NCBI GenBank assembly: GCA_964035545.1
Contig: OZ037768.1
Location: 6,811,241-6,875,240, forward strand
Direction of reading: 5' to 3'
Source of the DNA: Bugula neritina
Lineage: Eukaryota > Bryozoa > Gymnolaemata > Cheilostomatida > Bugulidae
DNA: 64,000 nt
The notes below the pieces were generated by a model. That model saw nothing but the letters and a program-made list of their open reading frames with translations. It did not search any database and had not been told where the DNA came from. This document shows, in pieces, positions 54,001-64,000 of the stretch. The position numbers and the translations under genes were made by a program. Each line of letters starts with the position of its first letter. Position 1 is the stretch's first letter.

Positions 54001-57000
54001 TGGAGTGATCTGTAGGCAAGGTTGTCTTGAATGGAGTCACTGATGGGCTTAGGAACATTGGGCTAGATTTCTCTACAAATCACACCATTATTAAATATGA
54101 CAAAAATGACCGCCAGCCAGATGGGTTTAGAGATTTGAGAGCAGAAGAATTCAAATATATCAATATTACCAATAAACAAGAAATTGGAGCTTTATTTTGG
54201 CTTTATTTACCATTATTGAAAATTTTTAACCAAAACAAACCAGAAATTGAAATAAAACAACAAAAACAACAATTACAGTCATACAATGGAAATCACTTTT
54301 ATAACATTATATGTATATGTATAACCAAGAGTATTTGGTACATTCTATGGAAAGTAGCAGCAGTCTAGTGGTTAGAGCATTGGCCAGGTTATGGGTTCGA
54401 ATCCCAGCAGTCATTGGTGATGCAAGGAAGACCATAATTACTTCAGTGTCGCAGTAAACCAGTCCTTAGCTCGCCTAACAGACCATCTGAGATTCTCACA
54501 GAGATGGAGACTTTGAATACAAATGTGAGTTTTATTTGACAAAATTCTATTAGAGTTAAAAAAAAAAATAAAGTAATAAGAGCATTGGAGAAGATTGAGG
54601 AAAACTGTTTCTGCTTTTCAATATAAAAACCGGTATTCATGTCCCATAAAGCTAGAACTTATTAAATAAACCGGGTCATGAGTACATAGATTATGGAAAC
54701 ACAACTACAAAATACACTCATTCTATTTAGGTAGTTTGATAGAACGATGTATTATAATATAGCATACACAAGCATAATTCTAAACTTAGGTTTTGGAGTT
54801 TTTCTGTTTTATGAAAAACAAATCAAATTGATTTTTTAAAACTATATTGCAATATATCCCATATAAAACACATGTCTACACTGTGAGTCATGGAGTTATG
54901 ACAACATTTAAGTTGCAAGGAACTGCTGTCTTTACCTGGAAATTCACTGATTCGCAGCGAGTCAACATGTTCATGGCCATAGAAGTGAGCCAATATCACG
55001 TCAGCATAGTTCTCCACGATGTCCATATACGCATCATTGAAATCATCATGAAACCAATTGGACTCAGGGTTCAGTTCAAAAACTCCAGGAGGGACGTGGG
55101 CGGCTATGTACACCTGAATATTGGAAGCACAAGTTAGTTAGTAGGCTATGTGATTAAAAAAATCACCTTTACTATTCATTATACTTCATTCATGACAATA
55201 AAGCAGTAAACTGTCTGATTATTTGAAAGGTTGTTGTGTTCAAAACTTTCACACAAGTAAAAATATCATCTTGTATCAAATTATGTTTTCAAAGTTAAAA
55301 ATACACTAGTGTATATGTGTTTTAGCCTGCTAGCAGAATATTATATGCAAGGTTACGGAAAAAGAAAAGTCGTGGCACAATAATAACTTTGAGTGAAATT
55401 AGCAACTATTTTCAAGTTTTTCCATTTGCTGCTGAAAATTGCTGACAAAAACTTGAATGCAAAGAAGGCTAGTTGGTCAATTCAAAACGCAAGATAGCTG
55501 ACTCCCTGCGTCTAAATTGCTGCCAGAGCTGCACTTTTATTGGACAAAAGAATTACTTCTTCCAAAGTTGTTTGGCCAGTCACTAATGAATATCTCAAGT
55601 TAATTACACAGAAGCACAAACTGAGAAAAATGGGCACTGATTTACCACAGGAAAAAATCAGCTGCTTTTAGTCTTACCTTTTGATTGATCAGCTTTGCTT
55701 TTTCTAGCTCCGAAGTTAGCCACATCAGTTGTCCGCTAAGATCGTAATTATTGCTGGCAATTGTCAGGTTGTTCATTGAATAGTATAAAGCAGTATTCAA
55801 TGAAACTATTTTCAATTGTGAACTTAGACTGTAGGAAAAGTAACCACCTAAATAAAAAATCATATTATGTAATACATGCCAATAGGATGTAGAAGCAACT
55901 CTCTTTTGATAAGATATGATGAGGAGAAGTTAACAGGTGCTATGAAATGAAAGTAGTGTCAAAAACTCTGCTAATGTTATCTTTAGCAGACATATTAACA
56001 ATGTGATATGTTTTACTAGCTTAGAAAATCATAGATAAGATAAAATCCTTATACCCAACAGTGTACCACACTTGAATGTTAGATTAACAACTTTAGAATG
56101 CCATTTTTTTGCATCAAATAAAGCCAACACAGAGCATACATAATTATTTGTTTTTATAGTATATATTACATATTATATACAACAAAGACCATAATTGTAA
56201 TGAGATGGCACTGTGCCTTATATAATTGTTATAATACTACAGTATACCTTGTATGAAGGTATCATGAGCATCAGGTGGTAAAAGCTTGGCCCATTGGCTA
56301 ACATTCAGTATCGAAGTATAGTATTGGACGTCGTCAAAAGGCATTTCGTTACTTGGGTATGGATCATGATTACCAAACGAAGGAAATATTTTAGTGTTTG
56401 GAAACTCGGAGAGCAGCATTTCAGTAATGTTTCTTAAGGTTATAACAACATCACCCTCATCATAAGTTGAGTCATCCACATGGGGAACACTATCTCTGTA
56501 AACAGAGAACATTGCTATACCTACCAATGCTAATAATTGCTAGCTATAGGAACTCAAGGTGTATGCATGCAGTTTTGTCTATTGCAATAAAAAACACAGT
56601 TGTGTTAGCTTAAGTAGAATTTGGTTAGCTGTTAGACTGGTGATACCTGTGAAGCTGTAAAAAGAATTATATTCAAATAGTTCTAGACAAACTTTCTTCA
56701 TACTGTATGAGATGCATACACTATGCTATAGCATGGAGGTCAAACTGTGAGAACTTCTCTGTCAATTAATCAGAAGGCAGGAAGCTAAATGCTAACAACT
56801 TAAAATAAAATGGCAGTTAAGATTGATAAAACTAAACAAACTCACCCAGTCCACAGAATGAAGTCTGGATTTGCGTGTAAAGAATTCATTGCTGATATAG
56901 AAGATTGAACCAGCAGCCATGATGAATCACATCTGAAGTTCCCAAACTTTCCTGAAAATAGAATAAAATGGCAGTTGTTGAAATAAATTTATCAACTTCA

Positions 57001-57839
57001 TGATATTGTGAATGGCACAGACTAAAAACCAAAATAAACTAAAAATATTCTAACAACAGCTAAATAGATGAAAACCACTGCAGAAGAGCCTGAATGTTTA
57101 GTTAGCATTGTCTATGGAATCAGAATGGGATTATTGTAAACAAAATTTGATCTTTCGATAAATTTACAAGTAAATGTAGAGAATATACTATTAAAAATAT
57201 ATCAATAAAAATAATCAAGTTAATAACTTTATACAATTTTTATAAAACATCACAATAAAACCTAATATATCAACCTAAGTCGTAGTGTATGGATGAGGAA
57301 GAGCTATGGCACAGCTTGTTGGGATCTCCATGAAGGGAGTAGTTAGAGTCCACATGGAAGTCTGTTATTTGCCAAAAATAGCCTGAAATTACAGCATAGA
57401 GTGAGATCCAACACAATACTTGACACTACACAGTTTTTTAAAACAATAAAACTGGTAGGCTGATTATCTGCAAGTCATTGTTTCATACACTAGTATATGC
57501 ATATTCCTTCGATACATGAATCCAAAGTACAATATGCTTTTAAAAATTAGTTAAACTAGGAGCGCAGCTTACATGTATTTATGAGTAGAACTACGCCATT
57601 CTACTTACCATTTGGTACATGTGTATTGAGTGGAGTTGACAAGTTGCAAATTAATTGTCTGCACTTAATTGATAAAATAAGCACTAGCACAAAACAGGTG
57701 TTTGATACTATTTACTAAAACAAAGTTATTACTGTTTCCTAAACCACTGACCTTTGTCGACTTCATGGGAACTTGGGCGACACATTACAAAATCAGCAGC
57801 CAGCACAAAGCTAACGACTAACATCAAATATTTCACCAT
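51065..57839 (-). CDS. SMPDL3: Acid sphingomyelinase-like phosphodiesterase (SMPDL3 type) with C-terminal transmembrane anchor (519 aa)
   Basis: Ten exons: 57839-57752, 57382-57275, 56951-56846, 56495-56248, 55847-55678, 55113-54936, 54072-53908, 53002-52870, 52497-52297 and 51227-51065. The sum is 1560 nt, in frame. A signal peptide (MVKYLMLVVSFVLAADFVMC) leads into a calcineurin-like metallophosphoesterase fold: ITDFHVD, WTGDSVPH, FGNHDPYP, AHVPPG and AHFYGHEHVD supply the Asp/His/Asn ligands for the two metals. Late Cys residues (DDCDDQC, HKC, KRC) form the C-terminal subdomain seen in SMPDL3. A His/Pro-rich stalk (TTSRPHHHPHPHPPPPH) precedes a membrane helix (IIVVLSVGLLILAVAVMFLC) and a short basic tail. 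Vertebrate SMPDL3A is secreted and SMPDL3B GPI-anchored; known activities are nucleotide, CDP-alcohol or cGAMP phosphodiesterase rather than sphingomyelin cleavage. The active site here should face outside the cell or the lumen. Confidence 0.9.
51283..51807. mobile_element. hAT-like non-autonomous DNA transposon (MITE), 525 bp, with 8-bp TSD
   Basis: The element lies in the last intron of the SMPDL3-type gene. Its ends are CAGAGTTGGGGTCAATTAC and, reverse-complemented, CAGGGTTGGGGTAATTGTAA. It is flanked by a perfect 8-bp direct repeat ATTATAAC (51275-51282 and 51808-51815). About 150 bp at each end consist of repeated ATTACAATTAC/AATTAATTAC motifs; a unique core lies at about 51440-51640. 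CAG-starting inverted repeats plus an 8-bp duplication are typical of the hAT superfamily. No transposase is encoded. Confidence 0.85.
52501..52577. repeat. Three-copy 25-27-bp tandem repeat next to a splice acceptor
   Basis: Units at 52501-52525, 52526-52550 and 52551-52577 follow the pattern CAGA...AGAAGTGGTAAAGTAAGTA. On the coding (minus) strand they are repeats of TACTTACTTTACCACTTC followed by TTTTCTG, so the polypyrimidine tract of the SMPDL3 exon 9 acceptor (at 52497) is present in tandem copies. Confidence 0.9.
53863..53887. repeat. (GA)n microsatellite
   Basis: A GA run of about 25 bp. On the coding strand it is a CT run about 20 bp after the donor of SMPDL3 exon 7 (53908). Confidence 0.95.
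54355..54500 (+). repeat. tRNA-derived SINE in SMPDL3 intron
   Basis: The tRNA-like head has A-box TCTAGTGGTTAGAGCAT and B-box GGGTTCGAATCCC, followed by a body TTGGTGATGCAAGGAAGACCA shared with 48710-48740. It lies in the intron between exons 54936-55113 and 53908-54072 on the opposite strand to the host gene. Target duplications are not obvious. Confidence 0.65.
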
Positions 57840-58249
57840 AGTTGAACCTTGACTCTAAAAAGTTTTTTTTAAATATCAAACAAGTTAAAGAAATTTTTTT
57901 TGTTATTCTCAAATTAAATAATAGGAAGACTTTATTTTTGACAATGAAATCAAGTACATACTCATACTGATACTCATAGCATCACCATCAGTCATAGTGA
58001 TAGTCATAGTACCAGTATCACTATGAATATGGTTAATGTGATACTTATACTAATCATTAATAAGTAACAATAGTAATACTGATACTAATATATTGAAACT
58101 AAATGCAATACTAATAGTCACTATTAGTATTACATTTAGTTTTACTATTACTATTAGTAGAAGTATATATAAAGTGATTATTATAATTATCATATTTATA
58201 GCGAATTTAACTCTAGGTACTAGTAGAGGTTCACAAGGGTACTAACTAC

Positions 58250-58621
58250 AAATCCGCGACATTTCGAAAATGACAACTGGAAAACACCTATTCGGAATAT
58301 AGACAATTGGAAAATAAACATTTGAAAAATAGACATTTAGAAAATGAAGAATATTCAACATGGCCTAGTTCAGAGGGGGCGTTGAGTATGTGGTCGGGTT
58401 TAAAATTTCTTTGTAAATGTGAACAATTTTAAATTTGAACTACTCTGTAACTAATTCTACTTCCATGATAGCCTAACTGATTCGACCATTATATTTATTT
58501 TCAAAAGCTATTTTAGAATTGACCATATGCCGAACAACCCCTCAGGACTAGACCATGTTGAATATCTTTCATTTTCCAAATGTCTATTTTCCAATTGTCC
58601 ATTTCGAAATGTCGTGTCACC
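58250..58621. mobile_element. Foldback/MITE-like element with long inverted repeats and 9-bp TSD
   Basis: Left arm (58256 onward, CGACATTTCGAAAATGACAA) pairs with the reverse complement of the right arm (CGACATTTCGAAATGGACAA). Pairing continues imperfectly through TTGGAAAATAGACATTTGG, GATATTCAACATGG and CTAGT to AGAGGGG, about 120 bp per arm, around an unpaired core of about 130 bp. A 9-bp direct repeat ACTAACTAC flanks it (58241-58249 and 58622-58630). A 9-bp duplication is typical of Mutator-like elements, but the superfamily is uncertain because the outermost 6 bp of the arms differ. No coding capacity. Confidence 0.75.
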
Positions 58622-58855
58622 ACTAACTACTAGTACTACGGTACTAACACTAACAGTAACTACGTATTATAACTATAAGACTATCAGTATCACTAAGTAA
58701 TGCTACTAGTACTAGTACTACTGCTAGTAGTAGTACTACTGCTACTACTACTGCTGCTGCTGTCGCCGCCACCACCACTACCACCTCTAGTACTACTACT
58801 AGTACTTAGTAGTAGTAGTAGTACTAGAAGCAGTAGCACTCTGTACTACTAGTAG

Positions 58856-59164
58856 TAGTACTAGGTCAAGTAGTAGTACTAGTACTACTACTACTACTAG
58901 TAGTAGTAGTAGTACTAGTATTAGACTATTAGTACTACTAGTAGTAGTAGGCTGAGACGTAGCTCAATAATACTAATACTAATAGTAATACTAATAGTAA
59001 TAGTAATACTAATACACTTACAGTAATACACTTATACTAATGGTAATAGTTATAGTAACCTGTAACGGTAACAGTAGCATGTGAAAGTCGAATTTCGCTC
59101 TTTTAAGAAGTAGTACTAGGTCAAGTAGTAGTACTAGTACTACTACTACTACTACTACTACTAC

Positions 59165-59232
<68 letters not shown>

Positions 59233-59381
59233 ATACTAATACTAATAGTAATACTAATACACTTACAGTTACAGTAAATGTAATACTAATAACTAATAGT
59301 AATACACTTATACTAATGGTAATAGTTATACTTATAGTAACCTGTAACGGTAACAGTAGCATGTGAAAGTCGAATTTCGCT
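58856..59381. repeat. Imperfect tandem duplication (about 255-276 bp) within ACT/AGT repeats
   Basis: Two complex markers occur twice in the same order: TACTAGGTCAAGTAGTAGTA at about 58858 and 59114, and AACGGTAACAGTAGCATGTG followed by AAAGTCGAATTTCGCT ending near 59099 and 59381. The simple-repeat parts between them differ in length. The second copy has a 6-bp insertion (ACTTAT). Confidence 0.8.
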
Positions 59382-60313
59382 TTGTTTATTTTAAACAATG
59401 CTATGCATTCTATAAAGATTTATAAGCAAAAGCTACATTAATGCAAAATTATAACAACCATAATCGATATGATCACCATAAAAAGATCACATGATGATCA
59501 TAGCGATAATGTAAATGTAGGATAACAAACAGCTGATTTAAAGAAAACACAATACATTATTCGCTGTGCTTATAAATACTTTTTATCTGATTAAGAAGAT
59601 AACTCTACAGAATTTAGTGTAGCCGTTTGAAAATTATTTTGGCGAAATCCCTTGTTTGGCGGATTGTTTAATACGTTTGAAGATCGTCAACACTGTGAAC
59701 ACATGGCTGCTACTGAGTCTTCAAGTTCATAATCATACTGTTACTGATAAGTGATACAGGTGATACAGCCACAGTGTCATTAGCAGTAACATTGCATTTT
59801 ATTCAGAGTTTATTGTTTATACCACTAACCACGTTATTTCATTTCATTTGATTTTCCTACTATAAGTATAAAGTATTGCTTATTTTATATTTAGTGGTAC
59901 TATTTTAACTTTAAGTATTCGTATAACACTCACAGTGTCAATAGGCATAGCAAAAACTTGTAACTATAAGTATTAGTATAAGTATAGGCTTTACTTTACC
60001 GTTAGTATTACTCTATCAGTTACTCCAAGTCTATTGCTATTACTATTAGTATTACTATTACTATTAGTATTACTATTAGTAATAGTATTACATTTACTAT
60101 TACTATTAGTATTAGTATTACTATTACTATTAGTATTATTAAGTATTACTATTAGTATTACTTTAATACTTTAATAGTAATACTAATACTATTAGTATTA
60201 CTATTACTAATAAAGTATTACATTTACTATTAGATTTAGTGTTTGGGTTATACCCAATCTCATACCTGTACCGTTGTTCATGCTCATACTCATAGTTGAC
60301 GTTGTAGTGATAG

Positions 60314-60380
60314 TCATACTCGTTCTCATACTGATACTGTCATAGGTCCTATGACAGTATCAGTATGAGAACGAGTATGA
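60314..60380. repeat. Perfect palindrome, 33-bp arms, 1-bp spacer
   Basis: Left arm 60314-60346 (TCATACTCGTTCTCATACTG ... CATAGG) is the exact reverse complement of right arm 60348-60380, with a single T between. The next base pair outward is a mismatch. Confidence 0.95.
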
Positions 60381-60893
60381 TATAGTATGATAGGGTATTG
60401 TACCTGTACTCATAGTCGTAATGATTAAATTTAATGATTGGTAGTTGGAGTTGCTCCTACTACTACTAGTACTAGTAGTGTAGTACTACTACTAGTGCTA
60501 GTATTACTGTTAGTGTTAGCACAACAGCTACTCCTAGTTCAGATTAAGATTAATTTTTTTACTCTTATTCTTACTTTATAGGTTTTTTAAAAATTTAAAC
60601 TTTAGGATAAAAAGTTAATTTCTAAATTTTTGGTTACAATCATCAATGACTTTTTAGTTACAATGACATTCACATTGTGATTGTAATTATAAAAGAGGGA
60701 CATCATATAAAGAATAAATAGATATTTATTTAATGCTTAAATTTGGGTTCTACAGTCACAATATCCATAGGCAAAATGTGTGTCATGGGTAAATATATAT
60801 TATTATATAGACCAATATTTTAAAATTTATGTTTGTCAACACAAAAAATACTATGCGTAATCGATTGCTTATCTGTTATTTATTAATTTCTAG

Positions 60894-63874
60894 ATGGGAA
60901 AAGATAGATCTCAGAAACGGCATAAACTAGTTAAGGAAGAACCCACTGGTTTACCCTCTGTCAAGGAAATGGAGAGAGAATGTGAAATAAATGGAGCTGA
61001 TATGGCTGGCATAGACACTGTAATAGAAAAGGTTTGCTAGATAGTAGTTGTGCAATAGCTAAATTTGCTTGGTTACCATACTTGCTTACTGAATTGGCTA
61101 AAATATTTTGAAATAAGTAATTTTGATAGAGAGTAAATGTAGCTTAAAATAAAACAGCTAAAAGTTAATCGTTGTATGCTAAGTTTTTCAAAGTTTTAGT
61201 CTTTTAGTGACCAAAAAATTTATTTGTGCATTGTGATGATGTCATTCTACTATATTCTATATCTGTGTCATATTTGGTTTTAATAAATAATGGCTAAGTT
61301 TTTTCTACATAGCTTTCAAGTACATGTTTGGACGACAAGGAATATGGATGTGCTGCCCTTAGTGCTTACATATCCAGTAAAGATGCATTGAACAACCTGC
61401 TAGACAGAAACGCTGTTAGACTCATCACTCCGTTACTTCAGGAGAAGAAAGTCTCTCTGCAGCTGGCTGCGTCCAGCTTGCTACGGTAAGTATCTCATTA
61501 TTGAGTCTAGATAGCATGTGTCAGCATGTGGTGACACTCTGTCGTGGTCTTTTTAGAAATTGCTGTGTACATTATCCAGCAGTGTGGTGTGTGTGCGTGC
61601 ATGCGTGTTTCACGTGTGAGTAAGTATTTCTCTATTTCAAAGTTTCGTGATGAGAGAAATCAATGTTTCAGAGGGATGAGTGAGGAGGGAGGATTTGAGG
61701 CGTGTGAAAGGATGATCAGACAGGATGTGTTTACTGGATTAACTGCAGTTTTGAGAGAAGTAAGTACTTGTTTTACACCAATTTTGTTTCCTTGTAAATC
61801 TAATCATTTAATATAAATAATAATAATAATAATGAATAAAATTGTTTAAAAAGTATTTGAAGCATCTGGATATTGTTGATTAAATTAGAAACTTGGAAAT
61901 TGCTGACAATATTGCAAGATGGTGAAGCATGGCTTTATAACTTATAGAGTTCAATATTAATTTATTTAGTTGCGTAATATATATTTCTATAAATATATGA
62001 TGTTACAGAGAGTTGGTATTTCTATATACTATTACAGAGAGTTGGTATTTCTATATATTCTTACAGAGGGTTAGTATTTGGCAGAGCAGCCAGGTGGATG
62101 TTAAATCTGACGGATATCTTCACAGTTTTGTCAACTGCATATATACTGTACAAAACCTGTGTGAATGCTCGGCCCTGGCTGTTCGGCTGTCCATTGAAGA
62201 CTCTGTACCTCAAGTCCTACTTTCAGTGTTAAATGTAGAGAAGTATTCAGCAACAGTACTCTTAGCCGCAGGTAAATACTCTTAGCCGCAGGTAAATACT
62301 CTTAGCCGCAGGTAAATACTCTTAGCTGCAGGTAAATACCCTTGGCAGCAGGTAAATACCCTTGGCAGCAGGCAAATGTTCTTGGCTGCAGGTAAATACA
62401 GCCCTCACATCCAAAGTGGCAAAGCACTAGCTAGACAAAAAGGTTGTTTAGCAGCTATTATAATGGCCACTCATTTTAAAACTGGTAGTATAATGCCATT
62501 TTGTTAGATGAAAATGCCATTATATACTATTAGTAGTTTTCATAAGTCTGGTGTGATAATGATATTGTTAATTGTTTCTTTTTTAAGATCAAGAGCTTGT
62601 AATACTTAGTAACACTCATAGTACTATAATTTGGTTATAAAGAAAATCGTTTGAATACAAATTTAGCTGAATAAATCACCTCATACCCATTTGAAACTGT
62701 CATGTTTTCAGCCCAGTGTTTATATACATTGAGTGAAGAAAACCAGACCGTCTCCGAGTTCCTTCAGCAAACATCCAACAGTCAAACTCTGACCTCGTTG
62801 TTGCGCAATGACAAAGTTTTACTCTACACCAGAGTCATAATAGCAGGTAAACTTGCCCTCTACATTTATATCTGTATATGTTGACTGTGTTGTGATACAC
62901 AAGTATTTGCTGACTCAGAAAATGTCTGCCATTAGTCCTCGAAGTTAATATGACATCTAAATGGTGGTAGTTTGCCATAGACTATGGCTGGTTGGGTTTT
63001 AGTCAAAAATATTAGTTGTAGCTCTTAGATAATCTGCAGAGGTTTTCAAGCAAGAACTTCCAATCCGCTGGGACATGCTATTATTCAGCTGTTGATTATA
63101 AAAAGCTTGACAATTCTAGGAGAGAGAAAAGATGTAAAAAATTGTTTTGGAATTCTTGAAACTGCCATCTTAGGATTTGCATATGAAACGAAAACTGGTC
63201 ATAGCAATTGCTCTTGTGCTACTCAGTAATGATTCTCTGTGAACTAAAGCTCATTCCAGTTACAAATGAGTTACAAATGAGTTACATACGAGTAGAACTT
63301 GCTATATAATGCATGTGTTGTTGCAGGTGTACAATTCAATACTTATGGGTTTGATGTGCTGAGTAAGGAATCTGGAGACGTTATACCACCTCTGTTACTT
63401 TCTGCACTCAACATAGATACGTATGATAACCTCTGCACCATAGTGTTTAACAGTGATACAGCAGTACCCAACCCATCTACTTCCACCGGTGCTTGTGAAA
63501 TGGTTAGTGCAGCTTAGTGTAAACTATATGTAACTACTGGACATAGAGATGCTTGTATTGTCTTATACTAGTTAATCTCTTGAAGCATTCGGTCGCGAAT
63601 ATTCATTAGTTAATCAACTTCGCTTGTTTTACATGTCGAAACCGAAATATATTAGTGTGCTTCATGGTTATTACAATTGTTGCTTATTAGTATGTGTATT
63701 TAGGCTTCAAATAATTGCCTCTTAAGTAATGCAGTAAAGGGTTGATTTTTTTCCTTAATGCAATTTCATGTTATACTTTTTATATGAATGATTTTTAAAA
63801 ACTCAAGTATACTCTAGGAACAAGATGATATTGGTGAGGAAAAGCATTCTACAAATCCTACAGAAGGTTCATTG
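60894..63874 (+). CDS. HEATR3: HEATR3 (Syo1/symportin-like) 5' part, continues beyond window
   Basis: Seven exons: 60894-61031, 61313-61485, 61672-61759, 62067-62271, 62712-62846, 63327-63502 and 63818-63874, all joining in phase and open at the end. The ATG sits directly after an acceptor, so the 5' UTR is spliced. The N-terminus (MGKDRSQKRHK) is basic as in human HEATR3 (MGKSRTKR). Armadillo/HEAT helices follow: KEYGCAALSAYISSKDALNN, VSLQLAASSLLR, SEEGGFEACERMIRQDVFTG, TVQNLCECSALAVRLSIED and AQCLYTLSEENQ. The acidic insert before the later repeats begins in exon 7 (EQDDIGEEKHSTNPTEGS). Syo1/HEATR3 co-imports uL18 (RPL5) and uL5 (RPL11) into the nucleus for 5S RNP assembly. Exon 4 has tandem copies of both splice sites. 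Confidence 0.88.
62003..62066 (+). repeat. Tandem 29-bp repeat carrying HEATR3 exon 4 acceptor copies
   Basis: TTACAG occurs at 62003, 62032 and 62061, spaced exactly 29 bp, each followed by AG(A/G)G(A/T)TAGTATTT-like or AGAGTTGGTATTTCTATATA sequence. Only the third (exon starting 62067) keeps the frame from exon 3. Use of the first or second would lengthen the exon by 58 or 29 nt and shift frame. Confidence 0.85.
62261..62400 (+). repeat. Tandem 20-bp repeat carrying HEATR3 exon 4 donor copies
   Basis: Seven contiguous 20-bp units run from 62261 to 62400. The first is CTTAGCCGCAGGTAAATACT, whose GCAG|GTAAAT is the exon 4 donor (62271|62272). Units 2 and 3 are identical to it, units 4-7 diverge, and unit 6 has GC in place of GT. 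Any downstream donor would include an in-frame TAG (GGT AAA TAC TCT TAG) in the exon. Confidence 0.95.
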
Positions 63875-64000
63875 GTATGTATTTAGTTTTTCATTTTTGT
63901 GACCTAATGTAGAAATTCACTCTTTTTCCTTTATCTTCATTTTTTCAAAAGTTTAGTGTCTATGTGTATGGCACTGATGATGTCTGTATATCCGTTTTAA

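Larger units (their letters stand above)
57840..60893. other. Repeat-dense spacer between SMPDL3 and HEATR3
   Basis: The spacer lies between two divergent genes. It is filled with degenerate simple repeats: hexamer-like ATACTG/ATAGTC/ATAGTG/TAATAC runs (57960-58200, 58960-59060, 59230-59340, 59990-60240) and ACT/AGT triplet runs (58690-58950, 59110-59235, 60455-60500). It also holds a foldback element, a tandem duplication and a perfect palindrome, listed separately. A more complex stretch at 59390-59900 may hold the promoters. No gene is supported. Confidence 0.7.

Noticed and set aside
59018..59398. Poly-Leu/Val frame on the minus strand
   Set aside because: Produced by AGT/ACT triplet repeats; no splice sites, no conserved domain.

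Overview
The window looks like nuclear DNA from an intron-rich, AT-rich animal genome. Genes are split into short exons (about 10-700 bp) with canonical GT/AG junctions, separated by introns and spacers full of microsatellites, foldback elements and tRNA-like repeats. A secretin-type (class B1) neuropeptide receptor and an IRAK4-type kinase point to a bilaterian invertebrate, perhaps a lophotrochozoan; the species cannot be named from sequence alone. No operons, CRISPR arrays or bacterial features are present.

Layout, left to right: (1) minus, the 5' part of an RPRD2-like CID protein (1-2230, running off the left edge); (2) minus, a ten-exon gene for an unrecognised acidic low-complexity protein of about 606 residues, carrying two in-frame minisatellites (5771-12242); (3) a gene-poor AT-rich stretch with two palindromic foldback elements; (4) plus, an IRAK4/Pelle-type kinase (17101-20490); (5) plus, the lysosomal membrane protein GLMP (21317-26089), with a dead non-LTR retrotransposon piece in intron 1; (6) minus, a class B1 GPCR resembling CRF/DH44 receptors (27140 to about 37291); (7) plus, the Obg-family GTPase GTPBP10 (from before 41983 to 44470), convergent with (8) minus, a small polar protein ending in a polybasic stretch plus CAAX-like box (45392-45847); (9) minus, an acid-sphingomyelinase-like phosphodiesterase, SMPDL3 type, with a C-terminal membrane anchor (51065-57839); (10) a 3 kb tract of degenerate ACT/AGT and hexamer-like repeats; (11) plus, the 5' part of HEATR3 (60894 to the right edge).

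Exon boundaries were set by hand by matching splice-site phase. The coding sums of IRAK4 (486 aa), GLMP (441 aa), SMPDL3 (519 aa) and the acidic protein (606 aa) all close in frame, which supports the models. The genes are unrelated in function: transcription, innate signalling, lysosome, neuropeptide sensing, mitochondrial or nucleolar GTPase, phosphodiesterase, ribosomal-protein import.

The most unusual items are HEATR3 exon 4, whose 3' and 5' splice sites each sit in a tandem array of near-identical copies; the acidic repeat protein; a 525-bp hAT-like MITE with a perfect 8-bp target duplication; a 372-bp foldback element with a 9-bp target duplication; and a perfect 33-bp-arm palindrome.
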